A stretch of 64,000 bases of DNA from Sulfuricella sp. (GTDB taxonomy: Bacteria > Pseudomonadota > Gammaproteobacteria > Burkholderiales > Sulfuricellaceae): the NCBI GenBank assembly GCA_023266195.1, contig JAHFRP010000007.1, positions 62,001 through 126,000 of the forward strand, read 5' to 3'. Below, one piece after another: positions 51,101-58,429 of this stretch. The position numbers and the translations under genes were made by a program. The notes below the pieces were generated by a model, which saw nothing but the letters and a program-made list of their open reading frames with translations, did no database searches and was not told where the DNA came from. Positions within the stretch are counted from its first letter, which is position 1. Every line of letters starts with the position of its first letter.

Positions 51101-51232
51101 CACGGGAAACTCGATGTAGGGGAAGCGGTCCATGCCAATGCGCTGGTAGCTGATGATGCCGAACAGCACCAGCACCGCGGACAGCATGAACGCCAGCACG
51201 TGGCGCTTGATGGAAAGTTCGGGCAGGGTCAT
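48167..51232 (-). CDS. RND efflux transporter (HAE1/MdtB-like)
   Basis: A 1021-aa proton-driven pump, twelve predicted helices and two large periplasmic loops. Start LPELSIKRHVLAFMLSAVLV is typical of the TriC/MdtB-type subgroup; the TM4 motif LIGVVVDDAIVVLENIFRH carries the paired Asp of the proton path. Domain order and length are full. Its adaptor gene lies upstream, but no outer-membrane channel gene is in the cluster, so it must borrow one, possibly the product of 6741-8165. The 174-bp gap to the adaptor holds a palindrome. Confidence 0.94.
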   Translation of the reverse strand: MTLPELSIKRHVLAFMLSAVLVLFGIISYQRIGMDRFPYIEFPVVSITTTLKGANPDIVDSSITNVIETSINSTPGIEHIQSSSSPGASVINITFSLDKKIDIAFNEVQAKVNQVLRRLPKDADPPVVAKVETNAMPIMWLALRGDRTQQQLNQYAVNVVKKRLETIDGVGEVRLGGRRDRTIRVNLAPEKMAAFQVTSQDLTDAFNREHVQLPGGFLVGGATENLIKLDLEFHRLDDLEKMVVAYRDGAPVRLRDVAEIEDELADYRQLARFMGKTTIGLGLVKVANTNTVAIVEEIKKRLNNEIIPQLPPGMSLEVVSNDAIFIQEIVNSLKEHLIEGTLLASLIVWLFLRSIRSTLIIAVAIPVSLLGAVAVIYFAGFTLNSLTMLALLLLIGVVVDDAIVVLENIFRHREEIDPDPVAAAVNGSREVVFAVIAATLSLVCIFAPVIFMGGIIGQFFKSFAVVVTFGVLVSLFVSLTLTPMLCSRFLKVQKQHGRLYYLIDGVFHRLDRLYRYLLDKSLRHRWKVVGLTLAVIVSSGYFFSSVGKAFVPDEDEGRFLINLRTPLGSSIDYTDSRLRMVEAILFKHKEIVTEFALIGLGQAGQVNQGTVVARMAPRGERSIKQQEVIPVLRRELAQIPGARAFAAPYPIVGGQRGEPLQFVLSGPNLEEVGRLSQAMQQRLSTEPGLGRMDLDLQLDLPQLTLTPDRTRIAAAGLTSQDVALALNMMSGGVDIAKFNDEPGDGQRYDIRLKAREGAFKQVSDLNKIYLRSRDGKLVRLDTVAGIKETLGAATIGRFDLQYAATFFASPTIPLGEAVNKVKQVAAEMLPLGYNVKMIGQAEEFGKTLQNMVFAFSLAMVLLYMVLASQFNSFIQPFIIMLAQPLAIIGGVMALWLFGHTLNIYSMIGLVLLIGLVAKNSILLVDLTNQRREGGMAVDEALRNACPIRMRPVLMTSMTIILALLPAALGLGAGAETNGPLAVAVIGGMITSTLLTLVVVPAVYSLVENALERWQQRHPKEE

Positions 51233-51251
51233 GGTTATATCCTACAAAACT

Positions 51252-51278
51252 CGGTTGAACCGGTTGAACCGGTTGAAC
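51252..51278. repeat. Three tandem copies of CGGTTGAAC
   Basis: A 9-bp unit repeated exactly three times directly before the inverted repeat at 51278-51394, in the adaptor-pump spacer. It may vary in number between strains. It is too short for a CRISPR and has no spacers. Confidence 0.85.
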
Positions 51279-51394
51279 CGCAGAGGACGCAGAGGACGCG
51301 GAGGAAGTCAACGGCTGATCCCTTCCGAACTTGGACTCAGCCAGGGAACGCGTCCGTGAATGGGTTTCCTCTGCGTCCTTCGCGTCCTCTGCGG
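51278..51394. repeat. Long inverted repeat, 'CCGCAGAGGACGCAGAGG' family (second copy)
   Basis: CCGCAGAGGACGCAGAGGAC (51278-51297) with GCGGAGGAA and, in reverse, TTCCTCTGCGTCCTTCGCGT then CCTCTGCGG (51366-51394): 29-bp arms with three mismatches. It is related to 24510-24597. It sits inside the RND operon between adaptor and pump. Confidence 0.85.
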
Positions 51395-51406
51395 TAATTG
51401 TCTTTC

Positions 51407-52453
51407 TTAAGGTTTTTTGTTGGCGCTCACCGTCAGCGCCGCCTGGTCGGTCAGGAAGCCGGCGCCGTCGGTCGCCACGGTTTCGCCTGCCTTCACCCCG
51501 GACAGGATTTCCACCAGGCCATCCTGCCGGACGCCGGTGGTGACGACGCGCTGCATCGCCTTGCCGTTTTCGACCACGTACACCACCTTGCCGGCCGGCC
51601 GCAGCACCACGCTGATTTCCGGCACCGCCACGGCCTGTGGATGCTCCTCGATCACCACCGCGCCGTTCACCGACGCGCCCGGCTTCCAGTCGCCCGGATT
51701 GGCGACGCCGATGATGGCGTCGAACGCGCGGTTGGAGCTGCCCACCATCGGCCGCACCTGCTCGATCCTGCCGGCCATCGCCTTGCCCGGCGCGGTCGGC
51801 GTGGACAGCTGGACCGTCTGCCCAATCTTGATGCGCGAAGCCGCCGACTCGGGGAAAGGCAGGCGGATGCGCAGACGCTCGCTGGTCGCGATCTGGAATA
51901 CCGGTTTGCCCAGATCGATCCAGTCGCCCACCGATACCATCCGGTTGTCCACCCGCCCGGCCACCGGCGACACGATGCGGGTGCGCGCCAAATTCTTGGC
52001 GGCGCGGGCGTATTGCTCGCGCGCGGTCACGTCCTGCGCGTCGTAGCCTTCCAGCGCGGACGGCGAAATGAAGCCCTTCCTGGCCAGTTCCCGATAGCGC
52101 TCGGTCAGCTTGCGCTGGCTCACTGCCTGCGCTTCCAGACGCTTCCTGTCGGAGTCGTAATCGGTCGCGTCGATCTCGGCCAGCAGCTGCCCCTTCTTGA
52201 CCGGGTCGCCGATCTCGGCGGCGATACGGACGATCCGCCCGGCCACTTCGGCGCCGACCTTGGGCGCGGTGGAGCTGTCGGTTTCGCCGACCGACTGCTC
52301 CAGCACCCGCATGGCGCGGACTTGCGCCGGGGCGGCGCCGATAATCGCCGCGGGCGGGCCGGATTTCTTCTGCTCCTCGGGTTTCTTGGCGCAGCCTGGC
52401 AGCAACAGGGCCGCGCCAAGCAGACAGGGAATCAGGATCGAGGTCTTGCGCAT
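51407..52453 (-). CDS. RND efflux periplasmic adaptor (membrane fusion lipoprotein)
   Basis: A 348-aa adaptor: lipobox LLPGC (Cys at about residue 21), lipoyl and alpha-hairpin segments (GDPVKKGQLLAEIDATDYDS, AQAVSQRKLTERYRELARKG), second half SPVAGRVDNRMVSVGDW, beta-barrel and the membrane-proximal domain with VVTTGVRQDGLVEILSGVKAG. It pairs with the RND pump downstream and is probably the first structural gene of an operon controlled by the tetR gene upstream. Confidence 0.93.
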   Translation of the reverse strand: MRKTSILIPCLLGAALLLPGCAKKPEEQKKSGPPAAIIGAAPAQVRAMRVLEQSVGETDSSTAPKVGAEVAGRIVRIAAEIGDPVKKGQLLAEIDATDYDSDRKRLEAQAVSQRKLTERYRELARKGFISPSALEGYDAQDVTAREQYARAAKNLARTRIVSPVAGRVDNRMVSVGDWIDLGKPVFQIATSERLRIRLPFPESAASRIKIGQTVQLSTPTAPGKAMAGRIEQVRPMVGSSNRAFDAIIGVANPGDWKPGASVNGAVVIEEHPQAVAVPEISVVLRPAGKVVYVVENGKAMQRVVTTGVRQDGLVEILSGVKAGETVATDGAGFLTDQAALTVSANKKP

Positions 52454-52477
52454 CTTTTCATCCTAGAAAAAGTAGTT

Positions 52478-52607
52478 AGCCACAGAGAACACAGAGAACA
52501 CAGAGAAAAAACAGGGGGTTGCCGGGCCAACTGTCTCACCCATCAGGTGAATGCAAAAACACCCAAAAACCCGCTTTACCTCTGTGTTCTCTGCGATCTC
52601 CGTGGCT
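52478..52607. repeat. Long inverted repeat, 'CCACAGAGAACACAGAG' family
   Basis: AGCCACAGAGAACACAGAGA (52478-52497) followed by ACACAGAG, and CTCTGTGTTCTCTGCGATCT (52580-52599) then CCGTGGCT. The arms show the same 9-bp periodicity as the CCGCAGAGGACGC family with A/T substitutions. It lies between the tetR gene and the adaptor gene. Confidence 0.83.
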
Positions 52608-52626
52608 TGAATTGAGGTTTTATGGT

Positions 52627-53271
52627 TCATCCGTTTAATTGATTTTTCGGCAAAATGCCGTGCAACAAAATATCCGCCAGCATCGCGCTGTAGCGATCCG
52701 GCGCTTCGGTGAAGCCGACATCGGGAAAATGGCGCAGCACCTCGCGCCCCTGGAAGAAAAACACGTCGGCGCCGATCAACAGCGTGGCCAGCATGGCGGG
52801 ATCGATCCCGTCGCGCAGCTCGCCTTTTTTCTGGCCTTCGCGCAAGATTTCCACCAGGCGTGCGAAGTTCTGGCCAAATACCTGCTCGGCGAATTCCTTG
52901 CCGCGCTGCGAGCCGTTTTCCAGCAAGTCGCGCTGAATCAGGCGGGAGATTTTTTCGTCGCGCAGCAGGTTCGCCAGGTGCGCCTGGGAAAAGTCGCGCA
53001 GATGCTCGACGAATGCCCCCTGATCGCTGCCGAGCCGGTCGATTTGAGGGCTGGATTCGTTGCAGGCCGCCTTCAGCACGGCGAGGTAAAGTTCGTTCTT
53101 CGACTTGAAATGATGAAACACATTGGCCTTGCTGACCCCGGCGCGCTCTGCGATGGCATTCATCGACACGGCGTCGAAGCCGGCTTCGGCAAACAGGTGC
53201 TTGGCGGCGGCGAGTATTCGTTTCGCGGCATCGGCTCCGGTTACGGAGGAGTTATCGGTGGTTCCGGTCAA
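52627..53271 (-). CDS. TetR-family repressor of the second efflux cluster
   Basis: A 214-aa repressor with an N-terminal HTH (about 15-60: RILAAAKHLFAEAGFDAVSM, NAIAERAGVSKANVFHHF) and a helical C-terminal ligand domain of the YcdC/CerR-like C2 type (RDEKISRLIQRDLLENG). The start is TTG at 53271. It is the first gene of the leftward run tetR-adaptor-pump-HlyD-ATPase-permease. An 18-bp palindrome lies 47 bp upstream, so it most likely represses itself and the whole run. Confidence 0.9.
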   Translation of the reverse strand: MTGTTDNSSVTGADAAKRILAAAKHLFAEAGFDAVSMNAIAERAGVSKANVFHHFKSKNELYLAVLKAACNESSPQIDRLGSDQGAFVEHLRDFSQAHLANLLRDEKISRLIQRDLLENGSQRGKEFAEQVFGQNFARLVEILREGQKKGELRDGIDPAMLATLLIGADVFFFQGREVLRHFPDVGFTEAPDRYSAMLADILLHGILPKNQLNG

Positions 53272-53317
53272 GGCGGGTTTCCTGTTTCAAAGCGGGAGTG
53301 CCCCCGTAAATTAGCAC

Positions 53318-53335
53318 TGACCGACCGGTCGGTCA
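53318..53335. promoter_or_regulatory. Perfect 18-bp palindromic TetR operator
   Basis: TGACCGACCGGTCGGTCA, exactly self-complementary, 47 bp upstream of the tetR start. Such TGACCGACCGGTCGGTCA sites are typical TetR-family operators. Placement just upstream of tetR suggests autoregulation and control of the efflux run. Confidence 0.8.
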
Positions 53336-53419
53336 ATACGAAGATCGGTCGATGGGCTGTAAATACCAAAGGAGATTAATCGCGGGGTTCAACAACAAGA
53401 AAAGCGACCGGCGTTTGTC

Positions 53420-53445
53420 CACCGGTTTCGAGTGAAACCGGTGGC
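53420..53445. terminator. Perfect 11-bp hairpin downstream of lysA
   Basis: CCACCGGTTTC (53420-53430), loop GAGT, GAAACCGGTGG (53435-53445), 20 bp after the lysA stop on the minus strand. A typical position for a transcription terminator, though the following stretch is only mildly T-rich. Confidence 0.6.
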
Positions 53446-53464
53446 ATCGGGAGGAGCGAGAGCG

Positions 53465-54709
53465 TCAGGGCAGCAGCCGCTCCAGGGCGAACAGCTGATC
53501 GATTTTTTCGCGTTCGCGGATGGATTGCATGGTTTTTTCCTGCACCATGACTTCCGCCGCGCGCGGACGGGTATTGTAGTTGGAGCTCATGCTCATGCCG
53601 TAGGCGCCGGCCGACATCACTGCCAGCAGGTCGCCTTCGGCCAGATGCAGGTGGCGGTCGTGACCGAGGAAATCGCCGCTCTCGCAGACCGGGCCGACGA
53701 TCTCGTAACGTTGGGCAACCCCTGCGCCTTCCCAGACCGGCAGGATGGCGTGATAGGCGTCGTATAGCGCCGGGCGCATCAGGTCGTTCATGGCGGCATC
53801 GACGATGGCGAAATTCTTGGTTTCGCCATGCTTGAGATACTCCACCTGGGTCAGCAGCAGCCCGGCGTTGCCGACCAGGGCGCGGCCGGGTTCGACCAGA
53901 ATCCTGAATTTCCGCCCGGCGAGTTTTTCCAGCAGGGCGTCGGCGTAATCGGCCACCGGCGGCGGCGTCTCGTCGCTGTAGCAAATGCCCAGGCCGCCGC
54001 CGAGATCGAGGTGATGCATCGCGATGCCTTCCCGTTCCAGCGCGTCGATCAGCGCCAGCACCTTGTCCAGCGCGTCGGCAAAGGGCGAAACCTCGGTGAT
54101 CTGCGAGCCGATGTGGCAGTCGATGCCGGTCACTTCCAGGTGCGGCAGATCGTTCGCCTTGCGATAAACCCGCACCGCGTCGGCATAGGCGATGCCGAAT
54201 TTGTTGCCCTTGAGGCCGGTGGAAATGTAAGGATGGGTTTTCGGATCGACATCCGGGTTGACGCGCAGGCTGACCGGCGCGCGCTTGCCCATCTCGCCGG
54301 CGATCCGGTTGAGCCGGTCCAGTTCGCTTTCCGATTCGACGTTGAAGCACAGAATGCCGGCTTCCAGCGCCGCACGCATTTCCTCGGCGGTCTTGCCGAC
54401 GCCGGAAAACACCACTTTGCCGGCATCGCCGCCGGCCGCGAGCACGCGCGTCAGCTCGCCGCCGGATACGATGTCGAAGCCTGCGCCCAGACGCGCGAAC
54501 AGGTTGAGGATGGCCAGGCTGGAATTGGCTTTGACCGCGTAGCAGATCAGGTGGTCGCGCTCGGCGAAAGCCTGTTCGAAGCTGCGGTAAGCCGCGCTCA
54601 GAGCGCCGTGGGAATAGACGTAACAAGGCGTGCCGAATTGTTCGGCGACGCGGGAAAGCGGTGTGGATTCGACGCACAGCTCGCCGTCGTGGCGGGAGAA
54701 GAATTTCAC
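53465..54709 (-). CDS. lysA: Diaminopimelate decarboxylase
   Basis: PLP-dependent last step of lysine synthesis; 414 aa, the usual length. The PLP lysine is K60 in YAVKANSS; then GGELTRVLAAG, HHLDLGGGLGICY (glycine loop for PLP phosphate), EPGRALVGNAG and the substrate-binding CESGDFLGHDR, and the C-terminal AYGMSMSSNYNTRPR. The start is GTG at 54709, overlapping the lptM stop by 4 bp (GTGA). The order lptM-lysA, with cyaY divergent, is standard in beta- and gammaproteobacteria. Confidence 0.97.
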   Translation of the reverse strand: MKFFSRHDGELCVESTPLSRVAEQFGTPCYVYSHGALSAAYRSFEQAFAERDHLICYAVKANSSLAILNLFARLGAGFDIVSGGELTRVLAAGGDAGKVVFSGVGKTAEEMRAALEAGILCFNVESESELDRLNRIAGEMGKRAPVSLRVNPDVDPKTHPYISTGLKGNKFGIAYADAVRVYRKANDLPHLEVTGIDCHIGSQITEVSPFADALDKVLALIDALEREGIAMHHLDLGGGLGICYSDETPPPVADYADALLEKLAGRKFRILVEPGRALVGNAGLLLTQVEYLKHGETKNFAIVDAAMNDLMRPALYDAYHAILPVWEGAGVAQRYEIVGPVCESGDFLGHDRHLHLAEGDLLAVMSAGAYGMSMSSNYNTRPRAAEVMVQEKTMQSIREREKIDQLFALERLLP

Positions 54710-54858
54710 GGTGTCTTCTCCTCCGGCGCGGCGGGGGGAACGGCCGCCGGGGCGGCAACGGCGGGCTTGGGCTCCGGCGGCGGCAGGACCAGCGGGCCTT
54801 TGTGGCCGCAGCCGGGAAGCATCAGGACAAGCAGAACTGGCAAAAAAACGAAACGCAT
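54706..54858 (-). CDS. lptM: Small lipoprotein LptM (YifL), LPS translocon maturation
   Basis: A 50-aa lipoprotein: signal peptide with lipobox LMLPGC (Cys at residue 17), then the invariant GHKGPL and a Pro/Ala-rich tail. LptM helps LptD form the right disulfides in the outer membrane. The ATG at 54858 is 52 bp from the divergent cyaY start. It overlaps lysA by 4 bp. Too short for most automatic calls but the GCGHKGPL motif is decisive. Confidence 0.9.
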   Translation of the reverse strand: MRFVFLPVLLVLMLPGCGHKGPLVLPPPEPKPAVAAPAAVPPAAPEEKTP

Positions 54859-54910
54859 ATTATTCTCGGGAATCAGGACAGCGCAACATCTTATCACAAG
54901 GAAATATCCA

Positions 54911-55222
54911 ATGACCGAGAGCGAATTCAACCAACTGGCGGACAAAACCCTGGCCCGGATCGAGCAGGCGCTGGACGAGGCCGATACGGACATCGACTAC
55001 GAAATGAACGGCGGCATCCTGGAATTGACCTTCGCCAACGGCAGCAAGATCATCGTCAACCGGCAGACGGCCGCGCGGGAAATATGGGTGGCTGCGAAAT
55101 CGGGAGGCTTTCACTTTGTCTGGCGCGATGAAGCGTGGCGCGACACGCGCGACGGAGGCGAGCTGTTTGCGGCGCTGGGAAGGTATGCCAGCGAGCAGGC
55201 AGGGTTGACGGTAAGCTTCTGA
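54911..55222 (+). CDS. cyaY: Bacterial frataxin CyaY
   Basis: A 103-aa iron-binding regulator of Fe-S cluster assembly. The acidic first helix and strand (LARIEQALDEADTDIDYEMN) is the iron-binding ridge; then GGILELTFANGSKIIVNRQ, EIWVAAKSGGFHFVW and the C-terminal GELFAALGRYAS. The full-length family pattern is present. Divergent from lptM-lysA with a 52-bp shared promoter region. Confidence 0.96.
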   Translation: MTESEFNQLADKTLARIEQALDEADTDIDYEMNGGILELTFANGSKIIVNRQTAAREIWVAAKSGGFHFVWRDEAWRDTRDGGELFAALGRYASEQAGLTVSF

Positions 55223-55260
55223 ATCATAATCCAACACCAATTTATTTTATGGAGCCCCGC

Positions 55261-55545
55261 ATGAGAGCCCTGCATATCGACAACCCCGATTCACTCATCG
55301 ACTTCGATGCTGCCATGAAGCTTGCCCAAGCCACTGCCGCCAACGAGCTCGGCGACAATATGCTTCTCTCTTGGTACGACAGGGAACGCGACCTCGAATC
55401 CCCGCGCGGCGCCAGCGAATGCCACGAGGGCTGCGCGGTGAAAGGCTACTGGGATTACGCGCTGAATCGCGGCGGCGCGCTGGCCGTCAATTTCGACCAG
55501 GGACGGTTCGTATTTTGCTTCCAGCCGCTGGGAAAATTTGAGTAA
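55261..55545 (+). CDS. Small conserved protein of unknown function (AF1514-like)
   Basis: A 94-aa protein: DNPDSLIDFDAAMKLAQATA, NMLLSWYDRERDLESPRGAS, ECHEGCAVKGYWDYALNRGG. The pattern SWYDRxRDxESPxGxSECH...GYxxYA recalls, from memory, the AF1514 family found in sulfur- and iron-metabolising bacteria and archaea; two Cys and a His could bind metal. The start at 55261 (ATGAGAGCC) follows GGAGCCCCGC. It follows cyaY after 38 bp and may be co-transcribed. Confidence 0.75.
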   Translation: MRALHIDNPDSLIDFDAAMKLAQATAANELGDNMLLSWYDRERDLESPRGASECHEGCAVKGYWDYALNRGGALAVNFDQGRFVFCFQPLGKFE

Positions 55546-55570
55546 CGCGATCCCCCGCAAAAGGCGAAAC

Positions 55571-55936
55571 TCAAATATAGGACTTCATCGAACTGCGCTT
55601 GCCCGGTTTTTTCTTCTGGATGATCACGCCCTTGACCACTTCCAGCCCGGGAATCTCGTCGGTGGGATATAGGTCGTTGAGCGGCTTGAGGAACCAGCGC
55701 TCGTTGTGCTGCACCAGCTGGCGGAAGATGTATTCGTCCTTGTGGTAGGCAACCACGTAGGAGCCGTCGCGCGCCAAGCCTTCCGGCTCGATCACGATGA
55801 TTTCGCCTTCCTCGAATTCGGGCAGCATGCTGTCGCCCAGCACCATCAGCGCATAGGGCTCGGCGCTGGCGCAGGCGGTGGCTTCGTCGGGCAGTTCCGA
55901 CTCCGGGATGATGGGGATGATTTTTTTCGGTGTCAT
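55571..55936 (-). CDS. S24/LexA-like peptidase-fold protein, catalytic Lys replaced
   Basis: A 121-aa protein consisting of the S24 (LexA/UmuD) fold only, without a DNA-binding domain. LGDSMLPEFEEGEIIVI carries the usual Ser (about residue 36), but at the position of the catalytic Lys the sequence reads YIFRQL, an Arg, so self-cleavage is doubtful. EVVKGVIIQKKKPGK ends the fold. It begins 10 bp after argH in the same direction. Function unknown; related stand-alone proteins occur in Betaproteobacteria. Confidence 0.82.
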   Translation of the reverse strand: MTPKKIIPIIPESELPDEATACASAEPYALMVLGDSMLPEFEEGEIIVIEPEGLARDGSYVVAYHKDEYIFRQLVQHNERWFLKPLNDLYPTDEIPGLEVVKGVIIQKKKPGKRSSMKSYI

Positions 55937-55946
55937 GGTCCTATGC

Positions 55947-57347
55947 TCAAAAAGTCGCCAGATATTGCCGGCCGCGCTGGATCGCCGCCCTGACCTGTGC
56001 CGGCGCGGTGCCGCCGATGTGGTCGCGGCTGTTGAGCGAGCCTTCCAGGGTGAGCACGGCGTAAACGTCGTCGCCGATCAGGGGTGAGAACGCGCGCAGC
56101 GCATCCAGTTCCAGTTCGCTCAAGTCGCAGCGTTTGCCTTCGGCATGCCGCACGGCCAGCGCGACGACTTCGTGCGCATCGCGGAACGGCAAACCTTTTT
56201 TCACCAGATAGTCGGCCAGGTCGGTGGCGGTGGCGTAGCCCTGGAACGCGGCCTGGCGCATGGCTTCCGGCTTCACCGTGATGCCGCCCATCATGTCGGC
56301 GTAAATCCGGAGCGTGGCGACCAGGGTATCGACCGTGTCGAACAACGGCTCCTTGTCTTCCTGGTTGTCCTTGTTGTAGGCCAGCGGCTGGGATTTCATC
56401 AGGGTCAGCAGCGCCATCAGGTGGCCGGTGACGCGGCCGGTCTTGCCGCGCACCAGTTCGGGCACGTCCGGATTCTTTTTCTGCGGCATGATCGAGGAGC
56501 CGGTACAGAAGCGGTCGGCGATGTCGATGAAGCCGACGCGCGGGCTCATCCACAGGATCAGCTCTTCCGACAGGCGCGACAGATGGGTCATCACCAGCGC
56601 CGCCGCGGCGCTGAATTCGATGGCGAAATCGCGGTCGGAGACGGCGTCGAGCGAGTTTTCGCACACGCCGTCGAAGCCCAGTTCGCGCGCCACCATTTCG
56701 CGGTCGATCGGGTAGCTGGTGCCGGCCAGCGCCGCCGCGCCGAGCGGCAGGCGGTTGATGCGCTTGCGGCAGTCGCGCATGCGCTCGCCGTCGCGCTTGA
56801 GCATTTCGAAGTAGGCCATCAGGTGGTGGCCGAAGGTGACCGGCTGGGCAACCTGCAGATGGGTGAAGCCGGGCATCACCGTATCGGCGTGCCGTTCGGC
56901 CAGGTCGAGCAGGGCAGCCTGCAATCCCTCGATCAGCCCCGCGATCTGGTCGACACTGGCGCGCAGCCACAGGCGCACGTCGGTGGCCACCTGGTCGTTG
57001 CGCGAACGGGCGGTATGCAGGCGCTTGCCGGCTTCGCCGACGATGGCGGTAAGGCGTTTTTCGATGTTGAGATGGACGTCTTCCAGGTCGAGCAGCCATT
57101 CGAACTGGCCGGCGCGAATTTCTTCGAGGATCTGCGCAAGACCGCTCCGGATCGCGGCCCGGTCGCCGGCCTGGATGATGCCGCAAGCTTCGAGCATGGC
57201 GGCGTGGGCCAGCGACCCCTGGATGTCGAACTCGGCCAGGCGCCGGTCGAATTCCACCGAGGCGGTATAGCGCTTGACCAGTTCCGCCACCGGCTCGCTG
57301 AAGCGGCCCGACCAGGTTTTGTCCGCCGACGTGGGTTTTTGTTGCAT
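55947..57347 (-). CDS. argH: Argininosuccinate lyase
   Basis: Last step of arginine synthesis: argininosuccinate to arginine and fumarate. 466 aa, the normal length. Start [10 protein letters not shown], then [39 protein letters not shown] and the superfamily signature [12 protein letters not shown] with the catalytic Ser. It precedes the S24-like gene and is divergent from algZ across only 29 bp. Confidence 0.97.
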   Translation of the reverse strand: MQQKPTSADKTWSGRFSEPVAELVKRYTASVEFDRRLAEFDIQGSLAHAAMLEACGIIQAGDRAAIRSGLAQILEEIRAGQFEWLLDLEDVHLNIEKRLTAIVGEAGKRLHTARSRNDQVATDVRLWLRASVDQIAGLIEGLQAALLDLAERHADTVMPGFTHLQVAQPVTFGHHLMAYFEMLKRDGERMRDCRKRINRLPLGAAALAGTSYPIDREMVARELGFDGVCENSLDAVSDRDFAIEFSAAAALVMTHLSRLSEELILWMSPRVGFIDIADRFCTGSSIMPQKKNPDVPELVRGKTGRVTGHLMALLTLMKSQPLAYNKDNQEDKEPLFDTVDTLVATLRIYADMMGGITVKPEAMRQAAFQGYATATDLADYLVKKGLPFRDAHEVVALAVRHAEGKRCDLSELELDALRAFSPLIGDDVYAVLTLEGSLNSRDHIGGTAPAQVRAAIQRGRQYLATF

Positions 57348-57376
57348 CTGTGTGCCACCTTGACCAAAATTCGAAT

Positions 57377-58429
57377 ATGCCGATTATAAAGCAAAACCCG
57401 GCCGCCCCCACAGCGCCCCCCCCGCCTCCCGCCAACGGCGCCGTACCGCTGCCGAATTTCTGCAACCTCGGCATCTGGCTGCGCATCCTGGTCATCGTGG
57501 ACGCCATGAGCGCCGTGGCGGCGGCCCTGAAAGCGCCGACCCTGGACGGAATGTGGCGCGAACTGATGGACTTGTCCGCGCTGGTGCAGCCGGTGCTGCT
57601 GCTTTCCCTGCTCGCCCTTTGCCTCGGCCGCCGGCTTCTGGCGCGGCTGCCTTACTCCGCCGGCGCGGCGGCCGTGCTGGCGCTAACGCTTGCGCTGACC
57701 AGCCTGGCACACATCCTCAGCCGGCGCCTGTTCGATGCCGACGTCGGCACGCTCGGGCGCCACTGGCTGTTCGCCGCGCTGGCGAGCGGCGTGCTGCTGG
57801 GCTATTTCCACCTGCGCAGCCGCGCCTTTTCGCCGGCGATCAGCGAGGCCCGGCTGCAGGCGCTACAGGCGCGCATCCGGCCGCATTTCCTGTTCAACAG
57901 CATCAACGCGGTGCTCAGCCTGATCCGCTCCGACCCGAAACGGGCGGAACGGGCGCTGGAAGACATGGCCGACCTGTTCCGCGTGCTGATGGCGGACAAC
58001 CGCCAGCTGGCGCCGCTGGAAAAGGAAGTGGCGCTATGTCGCCAGTACCTGGAATTGGAACAGCTGCGTCTGGGCGAACGGTTGCAGGTGGTCTGGCATG
58101 TGGAAAAAGTGCCGGGGGATGCGCTGATCCCGCCGCTGGTGCTGCAACCCTTGCTGGAGAACGCGGTGTACCACGGCATCGAGCCCTGCACCGAGCCGGG
58201 AGAAATCGTGATCAATCTTTACCTGGCGCGCGACCGGGTGCACCTGGTGCTGGCCAATCCCTACCGGCTGGACGGCGGCCACCACGGCGGCAACAAGATG
58301 GCGCTGGGCAACATCCGCGAACGCCTGCAACTGCACTTCGACGCGGAGGCCTCGCTGACGGCGAAAGTCAGCGGCGGCACTTACCAGGTTCACATCATCG
58401 TGCCCTACGTGAGCGAGACAAATGCCTGA
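57377..58429 (+). CDS. algZ: Sensor histidine kinase of the AlgZ/LytS family
   Basis: A 350-aa membrane kinase: Pro-rich N-terminus, four predicted helices (about 36-150), His_kinase domain with phospho-acceptor H170 in [15 protein letters not shown], and an ATPase-like domain with [16 protein letters not shown]. The usual later glycine box is degenerate (VLANPYRL), as in AlgZ/FimS. The ATG at 57377 is used; a GTG nine codons earlier lies inside the argH promoter region. It overlaps algR by 8 bp. AlgZR upstream of hemC is a betaproteobacterial and pseudomonad arrangement. Confidence 0.92.
   Translation: MPIIKQNPAAPTAPPPPPANGAVPLPNFCNLGIWLRILVIVDAMSAVAAALKAPTLDGMWRELMDLSALVQPVLLLSLLALCLGRRLLARLPYSAGAAAVLALTLALTSLAHILSRRLFDADVGTLGRHWLFAALASGVLLGYFHLRSRAFSPAISEARLQALQARIRPHFLFNSINAVLSLIRSDPKRAERALEDMADLFRVLMADNRQLAPLEKEVALCRQYLELEQLRLGERLQVVWHVEKVPGDALIPPLVLQPLLENAVYHGIEPCTEPGEIVINLYLARDRVHLVLANPYRLDGGHHGGNKMALGNIRERLQLHFDAEASLTAKVSGGTYQVHIIVPYVSETNA

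Noticed and set aside
51252-51394. Possible CRISPR from the repeated CGGTTGAAC and AGAGGACGC units
   Set aside because: Units are only 9 bp, contiguous without spacers, and no cas genes are present.
53272-55000. Lysine riboswitch or attenuator for lysA
   Set aside because: lysA start overlaps lptM, and the lptM leader is only 52 bp shared with cyaY, too short for a lysine riboswitch. The hairpin at 53420-53445 is downstream of lysA.
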